Shown here: in pieces, positions 1 through 5,991 of the stretch
Layout: each line of letters opens with the position of its first letter
Position numbering within the stretch: position 1 is the first letter of the stretch
Source: Candidatus Levybacteria bacterium RIFCSPLOWO2_01_FULL_42_15
Lineage (GTDB): Bacteria; Patescibacteriota; Microgenomatia; Levybacterales; UBA12049
Direction: 5' to 3'
Length of the DNA: 6,828 nucleotides
NCBI GenBank assembly: GCA_001784055.1
Contig: MFOZ01000042.1
Span: 1-6,828 of the forward strand
Position numbers and translations under genes: made by a program
The notes under the pieces: model-generated
What the model saw: the letters and a program-made list of their open reading frames with translations, nothing else
Databases searched by the model: none
What the model was told of the DNA's origin: nothing

Positions 1-15
1 AGTTAGAGAATAGTA

Positions 16-21
16 TATAAT
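16..21 (+). promoter_or_regulatory. Possible -10 element just upstream of the membrane-protein gene
   Basis: TATAAT is a perfect match to the sigma-70 -10 consensus and ends 12 nt before the ATG at 34. A start site about 7 nt downstream would leave an RNA leader of only a few bases. No Shine-Dalgarno sequence is visible in the 33 nt before the ATG, which fits a nearly leaderless transcript. The -35 region would fall before the window start, so the promoter cannot be confirmed. Confidence 0.4.
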
Positions 22-33
22 GAAGCCGACTTT

Positions 34-1608
34 ATGGCATTCCAAAACCTATCACCTCTTGCAAAATCTCTTGTTACCGCGTTTGTTCATCAAGATCCCT
101 CGGTATCGGAGAAGAAAATCGCGGTAAATCCCCTGGTTGCTCGTGTTGCCTCATGGTATGAAAAATTGCGAAACGCCATGGATTATCGGGAAGACGAAGT
201 AATCTTAAGAGCGGCAATCGAGCGAATTCTTAAACGCCGGATTCTTTTGGGTGGAACAGGAGAGACCATAGCAGAGCCTCTTATTCGCGAACTTGCGTGG
301 GCACGGTATTTTAAGGACGAAACGCTTTCCGAGTCAAGCATTGAGATTGTTTCTTACCAAATAAACTTTTTTCTGCGCCTCAAGGAACGTCTTCTTGCCG
401 GTCGTCTTCTCAAAGAAGGAGTGATTAACGAATGGGTTCTTCATCTGTTGTCATCAAGCATAGAGAAAATATTGAATAGACAGAAGGAAAAAGAACTTAT
501 GAACAATTTTATGTTCCACATAATGAAACAGAATATTGCCATAGAAGAGGAAGATGATCAGACAAAAGACGCGCAAGTTTTTATTGCGGTAAGAAGAAGT
601 TTTGCAAAAGATGACATTGCCTTTTTGCGTTACCATCTGTTTGCCCAATTTTTTGGAGAATCATTTGCCAATCAGGATGTTGACACGGTTTCCTCAGAAT
701 TCCTTTCCGCATACAAAGAAATCCAAAGACAGCTTACTTATTCCCGGAAGGAAGCAGTATACGCCTACATAAAACGTAAGACCGCCGCTTTTTTTATTCT
801 TGAAGATATTATGCGTATTTATAAAGGGGATTTGGTGGCAATACTGGAGAGTGAGGAAGAGCTCAAAAAAGCGGTATTTGAAGCTTGTAGCGCCCGATAC
901 AGTGGCATTGCCTCCAAAGTACGCCGGGCAATCATACGAAGCGTTATATTTCTTCTTTTTACCAAGGCGTTTTTCGCATTTACCGTAGAAGGAACCTTTG
1001 AAAGTTTTTTCTACGGAGAAGTTTTTTGGAAATCGATGTTTGTCAACACAACGATTCCGCCTATTCTTATGGTGATTGTGGGGCTTTTTATCAGAATGCC
1101 GCGAATTGACAACTCCAAACGGATTCTTGCATTCACTCAAACTATGCTTTTTGATGAAGATCCGCGTTTAGGAAGCTCTCTTGCCATACAAAAAGTTGAG
1201 GAGAACAAACGGCCGTATTTAACACTCGTATTTACTGTTTTGTGGCTTCTTGCCTCTATTGCGAGTTTTGGAGCCATAGTATTGGTGCTTACTAAGTTTA
1301 ACGTAACCATTATTAGTCAAGGGATCTTTTTGTTTTTTTTGGCGATCGTTTCATTTCTTTCTTATCGCATTGGGCTTATGGCAAGCGTCTATACGGTTGA
1401 TGAGCAGCAAGGATGGCTCACCCCGGTTATTGACTTCTTCTTTATGCCGATCGTGCGAGTAGGAAGACACTTGACTGAGGGAATCTCTCAGATTAATATC
1501 CTGCTGTTTGTATTCGATTTTCTCATAGAAACTCCTTTTAAGGGACTCTTTGCGTTTTTCGAACAGTGGTTTTTATTCTTGCACACCAAACGAGAAGGAC
1601 TTGAATAG
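34..1608 (+). CDS. Multi-span membrane protein of unknown function with a cytoplasmic-type helical N-terminal half
   Basis: I do not recognise the family. The 524-residue protein has two halves. Residues 1-295 are charged and look alpha-helical, with no signal peptide; there is an acidic stretch around 170-178 (IEEEDDQTKD). From about 299 the sequence is strongly hydrophobic, with likely membrane segments near 299-318, 338-355, 395-420 and 426-446, and a hydrophobic tail at 463-475 and 487-516. A polar stretch (about 356-394) separates segments two and three. No catalytic motif, Walker box, metal-binding cluster or transporter signature is visible. The ATG at 34 has no Shine-Dalgarno sequence, but a TATAAT lies 12 nt upstream; an ATG at 20 is in another frame. 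trxA starts 48 bp downstream on the same strand behind its own candidate promoter, so a functional link to redox is not implied. The reading frame is long and uninterrupted, so it is very probably a real gene. Confidence 0.85.
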   Translation: MAFQNLSPLAKSLVTAFVHQDPSVSEKKIAVNPLVARVASWYEKLRNAMDYREDEVILRAAIERILKRRILLGGTGETIAEPLIRELAWARYFKDETLSESSIEIVSYQINFFLRLKERLLAGRLLKEGVINEWVLHLLSSSIEKILNRQKEKELMNNFMFHIMKQNIAIEEEDDQTKDAQVFIAVRRSFAKDDIAFLRYHLFAQFFGESFANQDVDTVSSEFLSAYKEIQRQLTYSRKEAVYAYIKRKTAAFFILEDIMRIYKGDLVAILESEEELKKAVFEACSARYSGIASKVRRAIIRSVIFLLFTKAFFAFTVEGTFESFFYGEVFWKSMFVNTTIPPILMVIVGLFIRMPRIDNSKRILAFTQTMLFDEDPRLGSSLAIQKVEENKRPYLTLVFTVLWLLASIASFGAIVLVLTKFNVTIISQGIFLFFLAIVSFLSYRIGLMASVYTVDEQQGWLTPVIDFFFMPIVRVGRHLTEGISQINILLFVFDFLIETPFKGLFAFFEQWFLFLHTKREGLE

Positions 1609-1616
1609 AAATCCCC

Positions 1617-1645
1617 TTGACCAATGAGATTTTCTCTGCTACTGT
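1617..1645 (+). promoter_or_regulatory. Candidate sigma-70 promoter for trxA
   Basis: TTGACC (1617-1622, five of six consensus bases) is followed after exactly 17 bp by TACTGT (1640-1645), which keeps the TA...T frame of the -10 box but only three of six bases. The predicted start site would be about 1652, some five bases before the trxA ATG at 1657. No Shine-Dalgarno sequence lies between, so the mRNA would be essentially leaderless. An alternative -10, TAATAT at 1645-1650, has poorer spacing. Confidence 0.45.
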
Positions 1646-1656
1646 AATATATACCA

Positions 1657-1980
1657 ATGGCTGATTTTACCGACGCAACGTTTGCAAAAGAAGTTCTCCA
1701 GGAGACAAGCGTGCCGGTTTTGGTAGATTTTTGGGCTCCGTGGTGCGGTCCCTGCAAGATGGTTTCTCCTATTATTGATGAGTTGGCGATCGAATACCAG
1801 GAAAAAGTAAAAGTAGGAAAACTGAATGTTGACGAAAATCCTACTACCGCATCGCAATATGGCGTTATGAGTATTCCCAGCATTTTTATATTTAAGGATG
1901 GCAAGCCGGTTAAAAGCATGGTGGGGGCGTTGGGGAAAGAAAATTTTAAAAAAGCAATTGATGAGGTGTTGACAAGCTAA
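1657..1980 (+). CDS. trxA: Thioredoxin
   Basis: Small cytosolic dithiol carrier that reduces disulfides in client proteins and is recharged by thioredoxin reductase. The 107-residue length is close to the usual ~105-109. The active site WCGPC is at residues 29-33, preceded by the buried acidic residue of the VDFWA strand (Asp24, equivalent to E. coli Asp26). The cis-proline is Pro74 in the motif SIPSIFIF, followed by the FKDGKPV turn and the VGALGKENF helix start, all standard for the family. The start Met gives the usual MADFTDATF amino end. The gene lies 48 bp after the membrane-protein gene and 141 bp before trxB, its cognate reductase, on the same strand. No Shine-Dalgarno sequence is visible; a TTGACC/TACTGT promoter candidate lies immediately upstream. 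Family assignment is certain from the motifs. Confidence 0.97.
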   Translation: MADFTDATFAKEVLQETSVPVLVDFWAPWCGPCKMVSPIIDELAIEYQEKVKVGKLNVDENPTTASQYGVMSIPSIFIFKDGKPVKSMVGALGKENFKKAIDEVLTS

Positions 1981-2121
1981 TGGTTCGGATACGACATTTT
2001 CTTGTCACCCGGCGAGTACTTTCTTCAGCTAAGCCTACCATGAATACGGCAGATTATCTTGATGGCATTTGAAGTATTCGTGACCGCGAAAATGCGTATC
2101 GTTCACCATTATTGAGAAAAT

Positions 2122-3045
2122 ATGGACATATCTGTGTATGACGTAGCTATTATAGGAAGCGGGCCTGCGGGGCTTACTGCCGCAATTTATACCACGCGTT
2201 CTAATCTCACCACCCTTATTATCGCCGGAAGAAAATGGGGAGGACAGTTGATGCTCACAACGCTCGTTGAGAATTTTCCCGGTTTTGCCGACGGCGTTCA
2301 TGGACCCGATCTTATGATAGCAATGCGAAAACAGGTGGAGCGGCATGGAGCCATATTGGTTGAGAAGGATTTTAAGGACGGCGATTTTACCAAGAACCCT
2401 TTTGTGCTTCACGCAGAAGATCAGGCGTATGAGGCAAGATCGGTTATTATCGCAACCGGAGCAGACACAAAATGGCTTGGGATTAAGGGAGAACAAGAGA
2501 AGATTGGCCGCGGCGTATCCTCCTGCGCGCCCTGCGACGCCGCTTTTTTTAGAGACAAAAACGTTATTGTGGCAGGAGGCGGAGATAGCGCCATGGAAGA
2601 AGCGCTTGTTCTTGCTAAATTCGCAACCAAGGTAACAGTGATTCATAGGCGAGATAAGCTTCGCGCAAGCCATATAATGCAAGAAAAAGCGCGGAAGAAT
2701 CCTAAAATTTCTTTTGTTTTTGATACGGAGATTAAAGAAATTCTTGGCGAGCAAAAAATAACAGGAGTTCTTGCGTATAGTAATAAAACAGGGAAGACAA
2801 CGCAAATACCTACGGACGGCGTATTTGTGGCAATTGGACACACGCCAAACTCAACTATTTTTAAGGGAATTGATATTGACGAAAACGGATTTATTAAGAT
2901 TCACAACCATTATCGAACAAATGTAGCGGGCGTATTTGTGGCAGGAGATGTGCATGATGGGAAGTATAAACAGGCAATAACCGCCGCAGGTTTCGGTTGT
3001 GCAGCCGCACTTGAAACATTGCGTTGGCTTGATGGTGAAGGCTAA
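2122..3045 (+). CDS. trxB: Thioredoxin reductase (NADPH, FAD-dependent, low-molecular-weight type)
   Basis: Cytosolic homodimeric flavoenzyme that passes electrons from NADPH through FAD and a redox disulfide to thioredoxin. The 307-residue length matches the bacterial type. The FAD-binding GSGPAG is at residues 12-17 and GGQ at 40-42. The ATG motif is at 111-113, and the redox pair is CAPC at 135-138. The NAD(P)H domain has GGGDSAMEEA (152-161), and HRRDKLRAS (175-183) carries the arginines that bind the 2'-phosphate, so NADPH is the expected donor. The carboxyl-terminal FAD motif VAGDVHD is at 273-279. One small departure from the common CATCDG is CAPCDA, with Ala after the Asp. The ATG at 2122 gives the expected short amino end before the first beta strand; only a weak GAG (2114-2116) serves as a possible ribosome site. 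The gene follows trxA by 141 bp, and an rRNA-type promoter starts 6 bp after its stop. Confidence 0.97.
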   Translation: MDISVYDVAIIGSGPAGLTAAIYTTRSNLTTLIIAGRKWGGQLMLTTLVENFPGFADGVHGPDLMIAMRKQVERHGAILVEKDFKDGDFTKNPFVLHAEDQAYEARSVIIATGADTKWLGIKGEQEKIGRGVSSCAPCDAAFFRDKNVIVAGGGDSAMEEALVLAKFATKVTVIHRRDKLRASHIMQEKARKNPKISFVFDTEIKEILGEQKITGVLAYSNKTGKTTQIPTDGVFVAIGHTPNSTIFKGIDIDENGFIKIHNHYRTNVAGVFVAGDVHDGKYKQAITAAGFGCAAALETLRWLDGEG

Positions 3046-3051
3046 CGCCTA

Positions 3052-3080
3052 TTGACAGGATAGATTCCCTATGCTAGGAT
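3052..3080 (+). promoter_or_regulatory. Promoter for the tRNA-Ala-23S rRNA transcript
   Basis: TTGACA (3052-3057) is a perfect -35 hexamer. After 17 bp comes TAGGAT (3075-3080), four of six -10 bases. It is the best promoter in the window and begins 6 bp after the trxB stop codon. It faces tRNA-Ala and 23S, with no gene between. The expected start site is near 3087, leaving about 190 nt of leader before the tRNA. No upstream A-tract element can be judged, because that region is inside trxB. Confidence 0.7.
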
Positions 3081-3099
3081 AATATCCACGTGCGCATTC

Positions 3100-3243
3100 T
3101 TAGTGATTGAGAGGCGTACATTACGGAGAGTAATCGTTTCTGGTATGATACAAAATATCAAAATAGCACTAAGAACCCCCCAAGGGGGGTAAAGCTTTCT
3201 TCTTGAGACGATTCCTCCTTTTCTGTTCATAGCTAATCACTAA
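3100..3243 (+). other. Structured leader RNA closed by a long-range stem, between promoter and tRNA-Ala
   Basis: This stretch contains no convincing ORF but folds well on paper. The outer stem is TTAGTGATT (3100-3108) with AATCACTAA (3235-3243), nine perfect pairs. Inside it, GGAG (3125-3128) can pair with CTCC (3215-3218), and AATCGTTTC (3132-3140) with GAGACGATT (3205-3213), nine pairs with one G-U. Further in are TGATA/TATCA (3146-3150/3156-3160) and ACCCCCC/GGGGGGT (3175-3181/3184-3190). The nesting of all stems argues against chance. It may be an rRNA leader or processing element, or an independent small RNA. I see no 5S, SRP, tmRNA or RNase P signature. Confidence 0.5.
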
Positions 3244-3278
3244 AGTAGTATCGGATTCGACCATAGGCATACATAAAA

Positions 3279-3351
3279 GGGCCGGTAGCTTAGCTGGTAG
3301 AGCGTCGCGTTTGCATCGCGAAGGTCGAGAGTTCGAATCTCTTCCGGTCCA
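3279..3351 (+). tRNA. tRNA-Ala (anticodon UGC)
   Basis: The cloverleaf is complete in 73 nt: acceptor GGGCCGG (3279-3285) with CCGGTCC (3344-3350), D arm GCTT/GAGC, anticodon stem TCGCG/CGCGA (3305-3309/3317-3321), and T arm GAGAG-TTCGAAT-CTCTT. The anticodon TGC is at 3312-3314 (DNA sense), reading GCN alanine codons. The G3-U70 pair (G3281-T3348), the identity mark of alanyl-tRNA synthetase, is present. The discriminator is A3351. The next bases are CCG, so the CCA end is not encoded in full and needs the CCA-adding enzyme. tRNA-Ala(UGC) is the usual tenant of the 16S-23S spacer, but no 16S lies upstream here. A palindromic repeat begins directly at its 3' end. Confidence 0.97.
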
Positions 3352-3367
3352 CCGAGCTCAGCTCGGT
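3351..3367 (+). repeat. Palindromic repeat family A, copy 1, abutting tRNA-Ala
   Basis: ACCGAGCTCAGCTCGGT is an odd-length perfect inverted repeat (core CCGAGCTCAGCTCGG at 3352-3366). Its first base is also the tRNA discriminator. The 9-mer CGGTCCACC occurs before (3345-3353) and after (3364-3372) the centre of the element, exactly 19 bp apart, as expected if an insertion copied the tRNA end. Identical cores occur inside the 23S gene at 3910 and 5280, and a one-base variant at 5184. Confidence 0.85.
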
Positions 3368-3442
3368 CCACCCTGCTTTTTTGGGCAAGCTCCCAACTCA
3401 AATGGGTGAGGAGTTTACTCAAAAGAGTATACGCAAGTAATT

Positions 3443-3454
3443 TGCTCTTTGACA
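3443..3454 (+). promoter_or_regulatory. boxA-like antitermination site in the rRNA spacer
   Basis: TGCTCTTTGACA differs by one base from the E. coli rRNA boxA TGCTCTTTAACA, which binds NusB-S10 and protects untranslated rRNA from Rho. It lies about 120 nt before the 23S start, the usual spacer position for a second boxA. It supports the view that this is a true rRNA transcription unit. Confidence 0.75.
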
Positions 3455-3532
3455 AGCGAAGAGAAGAACTCTGTACAACGTTCTTGCGTTTACCGTAGGA
3501 GCGTTCACAGAGTATTAAGCGTCTTTATCACG

Positions 3533-3557
3533 TTCAGTTCGCCAGCCGGCGGATGAA
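3533..3557 (+). repeat. Palindromic hairpin just before the 23S 5' end
   Basis: TTCA, one unpaired G, TTCGCC, loop AGCC, GGCGGA and TGAA form a ten-pair hairpin with one bulge and one G-U pair. It ends about 8-10 nt before the estimated 23S start and could be a processing signal. Its GC-rich core contrasts with the AT-rich surroundings, so it may instead be a third dispersed palindrome type. Only one copy is in the window. Confidence 0.5.
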
Positions 3558-3730
3558 TGTGGTTTACATAAAATTACTCATAATGCCAACAATGGATGCC
3601 TTGGAGGTTTTGGCCGAAGAAGGACGCATATGACGGCGATACTCGTCGGGAAGGTGTCATAAACCTATGATCCGGCGGTTTCCGAATGGGGTAACCCACC
3701 CCGCTTAGCGGGGTAGCCCTGAGTAAAAAT

Positions 3731-3800
3731 AACTCACACCGTATTTATAATTTTTATTATTGTTATAAAGATTATAAATTTTATAGGTAGGGTGTGGGTT
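3731..3800 (+). other. AU-rich helix expansion in 23S domain I (E. coli ~153-172)
   Basis: The stem AACTCACACC (3731-3740) pairs over all ten bases, with one G-U, with GGTGTGGGTT (3791-3800). E. coli has only a roughly ten-base loop here. Between the strands are about 50 nt of nearly pure A/T, which fold further through TTTATAAT (3744-3751) and ATTATAAA (3771-3778). This is an inserted helix extension. Whether it stays in the mature rRNA or is cut out like an intervening sequence cannot be told. Confidence 0.75.
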
Positions 3801-3908
3801 ATATAGCTCTGGGTGGGGCACGGCGTGAACTGAAACATCTCATTAGCGCCAGGAAAAGAAATAAAATAGATTCCCTAAGTAGCGGCGAGCGAAAAGGGAA
3901 CAGTCTAA

Positions 3909-3925
3909 ACCGAGCTCAGCTCGGT
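3909..3925 (+). repeat. Palindromic repeat family A, copy 2, in 23S domain I
   Basis: ACCGAGCTCAGCTCGGT is identical over 17 bases to the copy at the tRNA-Ala 3' end. It occupies the tip of a domain I helix that in other bacteria ends in an unrelated hairpin of similar size. As RNA it forms CCGAG/CUCGG with loop CUCAG. Confidence 0.85.
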
Positions 3926-4106
3926 GTTGCAGGGTCTGCATACGAGAAAGCTAATGGTAAAAAAATGCTTTGGAATGGGCAACCACAGAAGGTGAAAGTC
4001 CTGTATTTGAAACTACTGGCTTTTTCAGCGGATACCTAAGTACCATGGGGAAAATACCCTGTGGGAATCTGGGGCGACCACGCTCCAAGACTAAATACCA
4101 AAACCT

Positions 4107-4145
<39 letters not shown>

Positions 4146-4217
4146 CACCCCGGGAGGGGAATGAAATAGACCTGAAATTGTTGGCTGACAAGCAATCGAA
4201 GCATCAGCTGTCGCTCC

Positions 4218-4327
4218 TTGCTTCTAAATTAAAAGTGTAAAATGAAAAGTTAAAAATTACAATTTTAAATTAAAAATTTTTAGTTTTGATATGTAATTTT
4301 GCATTTTTATTTTTTAATTTTTAATTC
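4218..4327 (+). other. AU-rich intervening-sequence-like insertion at helix 25 of 23S
   Basis: The helix 25 strands GCTCC (4213-4217) and GGAGC (4328-4332) pair, but about 110 nt of almost pure A/T separate them where E. coli has a short loop. The insert is an imperfect inverted repeat: AATTAAAA (4227-4234) matches TTTTAATT (4319-4326), and the arms continue inward to AAAAATTACA (4252-4261) opposite TGTAATTTT (4292-4300). Helix 25 is a known site of intervening sequences in other bacteria (Salmonella and relatives), where RNase III removes the insert and leaves fragmented 23S. Excision here is inferred, not shown. Confidence 0.75.
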
Positions 4328-4458
4328 GGAGCAGCGAGCGATAGCGAGATGTAACGGTGTGCCTATTGAAGAATGAACCGGTGAGTTCATCAACGCTGCG
4401 TTTAAGCTTAAGCTACTTTGTAGCGAAGGCGCAGTGAAAGCAAGGGCTAATCGCCCGT

Positions 4459-4476
4459 CCTGAGAGCAATCGAAGG
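4459..4476 (+). repeat. Palindromic repeat family B, copy 1, in 23S domain II
   Basis: CCTGAGAGCAATCGAAGG folds as CCU, tandem G-A/A-G mismatch, GA/UC and a GCAA tetraloop of the GNRA class. It is followed by GG, giving a run of G on the 3' side. It sits within the helix closed by CATCAACGCT/AGCGTTGATG, just before GACCCGAAACC. Confidence 0.8.
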
Positions 4477-4873
4477 GGTAGCGTTGATGAGACCCGAAAC
4501 CGGGTGAGCTAACCTTGAGCAGGGTGAACCCCACCGAAAGGCGGGGGGAGGCCCGAACTCGTTACCGTCGCAATGGTATGAGATGACTTGAGGTTAGGGG
4601 CAATATGCCAATCGAACCCGGAGATAGCTGGTTCTCCCCGAAATATATTTTGGTATAGCGCCCGCCATATTTTTGCCTTGGGGTAGAGCACTGGATGGTT
4701 CGTGGCGACGCAAGTTGTCGCAACCAACCAAACTCCGAATACAAGAGCAAATATAGGCGGGTAGTCAGGCTGGTCGGGCTAAGCTGATCAGTCAAAAGGG
4801 AAACAGCCCAGACTCCCATCTAAGGCCTCTAAATAAAGACTAAGTTTTAAAGGAAGTCAAATTCCATAGACAA

Positions 4874-4929
<56 letters not shown>

Positions 4930-4987
4930 AGGACGGTATTTGGCGCCGAAAATGTATCGAGGATTAAGTCTTTTGCCGAAGATGGAG

Positions 4988-5010
4988 AACTTTGTGCGAA
5001 GCACAAAGTT
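4988..5010 (+). other. Perfect ten-pair hairpin at helix 45 of 23S
   Basis: AACTTTGTGC (4988-4997), loop GAA and GCACAAAGTT (5001-5010) form an uninterrupted ten-pair stem. This is helix 45 (E. coli ~1170), the other frequent site of bacterial intervening sequences. Here it is extended slightly but has no large insert. Confidence 0.7.
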
Positions 5011-5183
5011 GGTAGGGGAGCGTTCTGAATGCAGTGAAGCCGAGCTGTAAAGCTTGGTGGAGTGTTCAGAAGTGAGAATGCCGGTATGAGTAGCGAGATC
5101 CCGCTGAGAACGCGGGACGCCGAAAACCCAAGGTTTCCTCCGCAATGTAAGTCAGCGGAGGGTAAGTCGGTCCTAAGGGTGTT

Positions 5184-5198
5184 CCGAGCTCAACTCGG
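5184..5198 (+). repeat. Palindromic repeat family A, variant copy 3, in 23S
   Basis: CCGAGCTCAACTCGG differs from the family core by one base (G to A at 5193). As RNA the stem CCGAG/CUCGG is intact and the change falls in the loop (CUCAA instead of CUCAG). It replaces the short CCGAAAGG hairpin that E. coli has before GTAGTCGATGG. Confidence 0.8.
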
Positions 5199-5278
5199 GG
5201 TAATCCGATGGATAAGTCGTTGATATTCGACTACAGAATGTGAGCGTCTCTAAGGGAGTGACGAAAGTGGAAGGATCA

Positions 5279-5294
5279 ACCGAGCTCAGCTCGG
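5279..5294 (+). repeat. Palindromic repeat family A, copy 4, in 23S domain III
   Basis: The core CCGAGCTCAGCTCGG (5280-5294) is identical to copies 1 and 2, with the leading A but C instead of the trailing T. It takes the place of the E. coli hairpin CCGGGCGACGG...CCCGG ahead of TTTAAGC. It lies only about 80 nt after copy 3. Confidence 0.85.
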
Positions 5295-5566
5295 CTAAGC
5301 AGTGAGATAGGGCAAACTGGAAAATCCGTTTGTCTGTTTAATCAAGCTGTAATGGAGACCTTGATAGCAATATCGAGGGATTTGATTTCTTTCAGTTTCC
5401 AAGAAAAACTTCATTAGTCCCGAACCGCAAGGTGAGGGAAAACTCATGTTTTACCGTACCGCAAACCGACACAGGTGGGTTGGTCGAGAAGACTAAGGCG
5501 ATCGGGAGAAAGATGATCAAGGAACTCGGCAAAAAATCTGGGCGTAACCTTTGGGAGATGCCCTGT

Positions 5567-5584
5567 CCTGAGAGAAATCGAAGG
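5567..5584 (+). repeat. Palindromic repeat family B, copy 2, in 23S
   Basis: CCTGAGAGAAATCGAAGG is identical to the other family B copies except for GAAA in place of GCAA, which keeps a GNRA tetraloop. Flanking GT and AC extend the stem by two pairs (GTCCT...AGGAC). It sits in the domain IV region that is shorter here than in E. coli. Confidence 0.8.
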
Positions 5585-5783
5585 ACTGCAACAAAAGATT
5601 ATTTAGCGACTGTTTATCTAAAACACAGGTCCCTGCAAAGCCGAAAGGCAACGTATAGGGGCTGACACCTGCCCAGTGCTGGTAAGTCAACTACTGTGGG
5701 TAACCCCGATTTAATCGGGGAAGCTCGTGGTATAAGCTCCGGTGAACGGCAGCAGTAACTATAACTGTTCTATGGTAGCGAAG

Positions 5784-5818
<35 letters not shown>

Positions 5819-5971
5819 TAGAACGACTAAATAACTGTCTTGATCATCTACCCGGCGAAATTGAGATGGCTGTGAAGACGCGGCCTAGTTGTCCTTGGAC
5901 AAAAAGACCCCGGGAGCTTTACTGTAGCTTGACATTTGAGGGTTTATTTTAACTGTTGAGAATAGGAGGGA

Positions 5972-5991
5972 CCCTGAGAGCAATCGAAGGG
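5972..5991 (+). repeat. Palindromic repeat family B, copy 3, forming the L1-stalk tip (helix 78)
   Basis: CCCTGAGAGCAATCGAAGGG has the family core with one more C-G pair. It lies between A2126 and the GACAGTGAAATACC segment, so it is the whole apical part of helix 78. The interval equivalent to E. coli 2126-2170 is 30 nt here against 45 nt there. Confidence 0.85.

Larger units (their letters stand above)
3368..3564 (+). other. tRNA-23S spacer with processing-type hairpins
   Basis: No gene is seen in this spacer. It holds an imperfect hairpin with an AAAA loop (3413-3420/3425-3432), a boxA-like sequence (3443-3454), and a hairpin ACTCTGT/ACAGAGT (3468-3474/3507-3513) with inner AACG/CGTT (3477-3480/3502-3505). 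There is also a palindromic hairpin at 3533-3557. These are plausible RNase III or maturation sites ahead of the 23S 5' end, inferred from position only. No tRNA-Ile is present. Confidence 0.6.

Noticed and set aside
694..1140. Minus-strand open frame of 148 codons inside the membrane-protein gene
   Set aside because: Shadow of the 524-aa frame; low-complexity basic translation and no start context.
1981..2121. Regulatory element or small gene between trxA and trxB
   Set aside because: Only short pairings (GATACG/CGTATC, GCATTT/AAATGC) and no good promoter, terminator or ORF were found; nothing can be supported.
2035..2841. Long minus-strand open frame (268 codons) opposite trxB
   Set aside because: It is antisense to a clearly functional thioredoxin reductase, its translation is rich in Cys, His and Arg with no recognisable domain, and it is a typical shadow frame.
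3175..3190. C6-AA-G6 hairpin as an intrinsic terminator
   Set aside because: No T-run follows (next bases are AAAGC), and it lies downstream of the rRNA promoter, where termination would silence tRNA-Ala and 23S. It fits better as part of the leader fold.
3240..3455. Minus-strand open frame across tRNA-Ala, with translation GGPEEIRTLDLRDANATLYQLSYRP
   Set aside because: This is the well-known false protein read from the reverse strand of a tRNA gene, not a real product.
3529..3539. CACGTTCAGTT shared between the spacer and intron P7.1 (6522-6532)
   Set aside because: The match is 11 nt and the two sites fold differently; probably chance.
4192..4201. GCAATCGAAG at helix 25 as another family B copy
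   Set aside because: Only ten bases match, there is no CCTGAGA partner, and the segment corresponds to the normal ACAAGCAGTNGGAGC of 23S.
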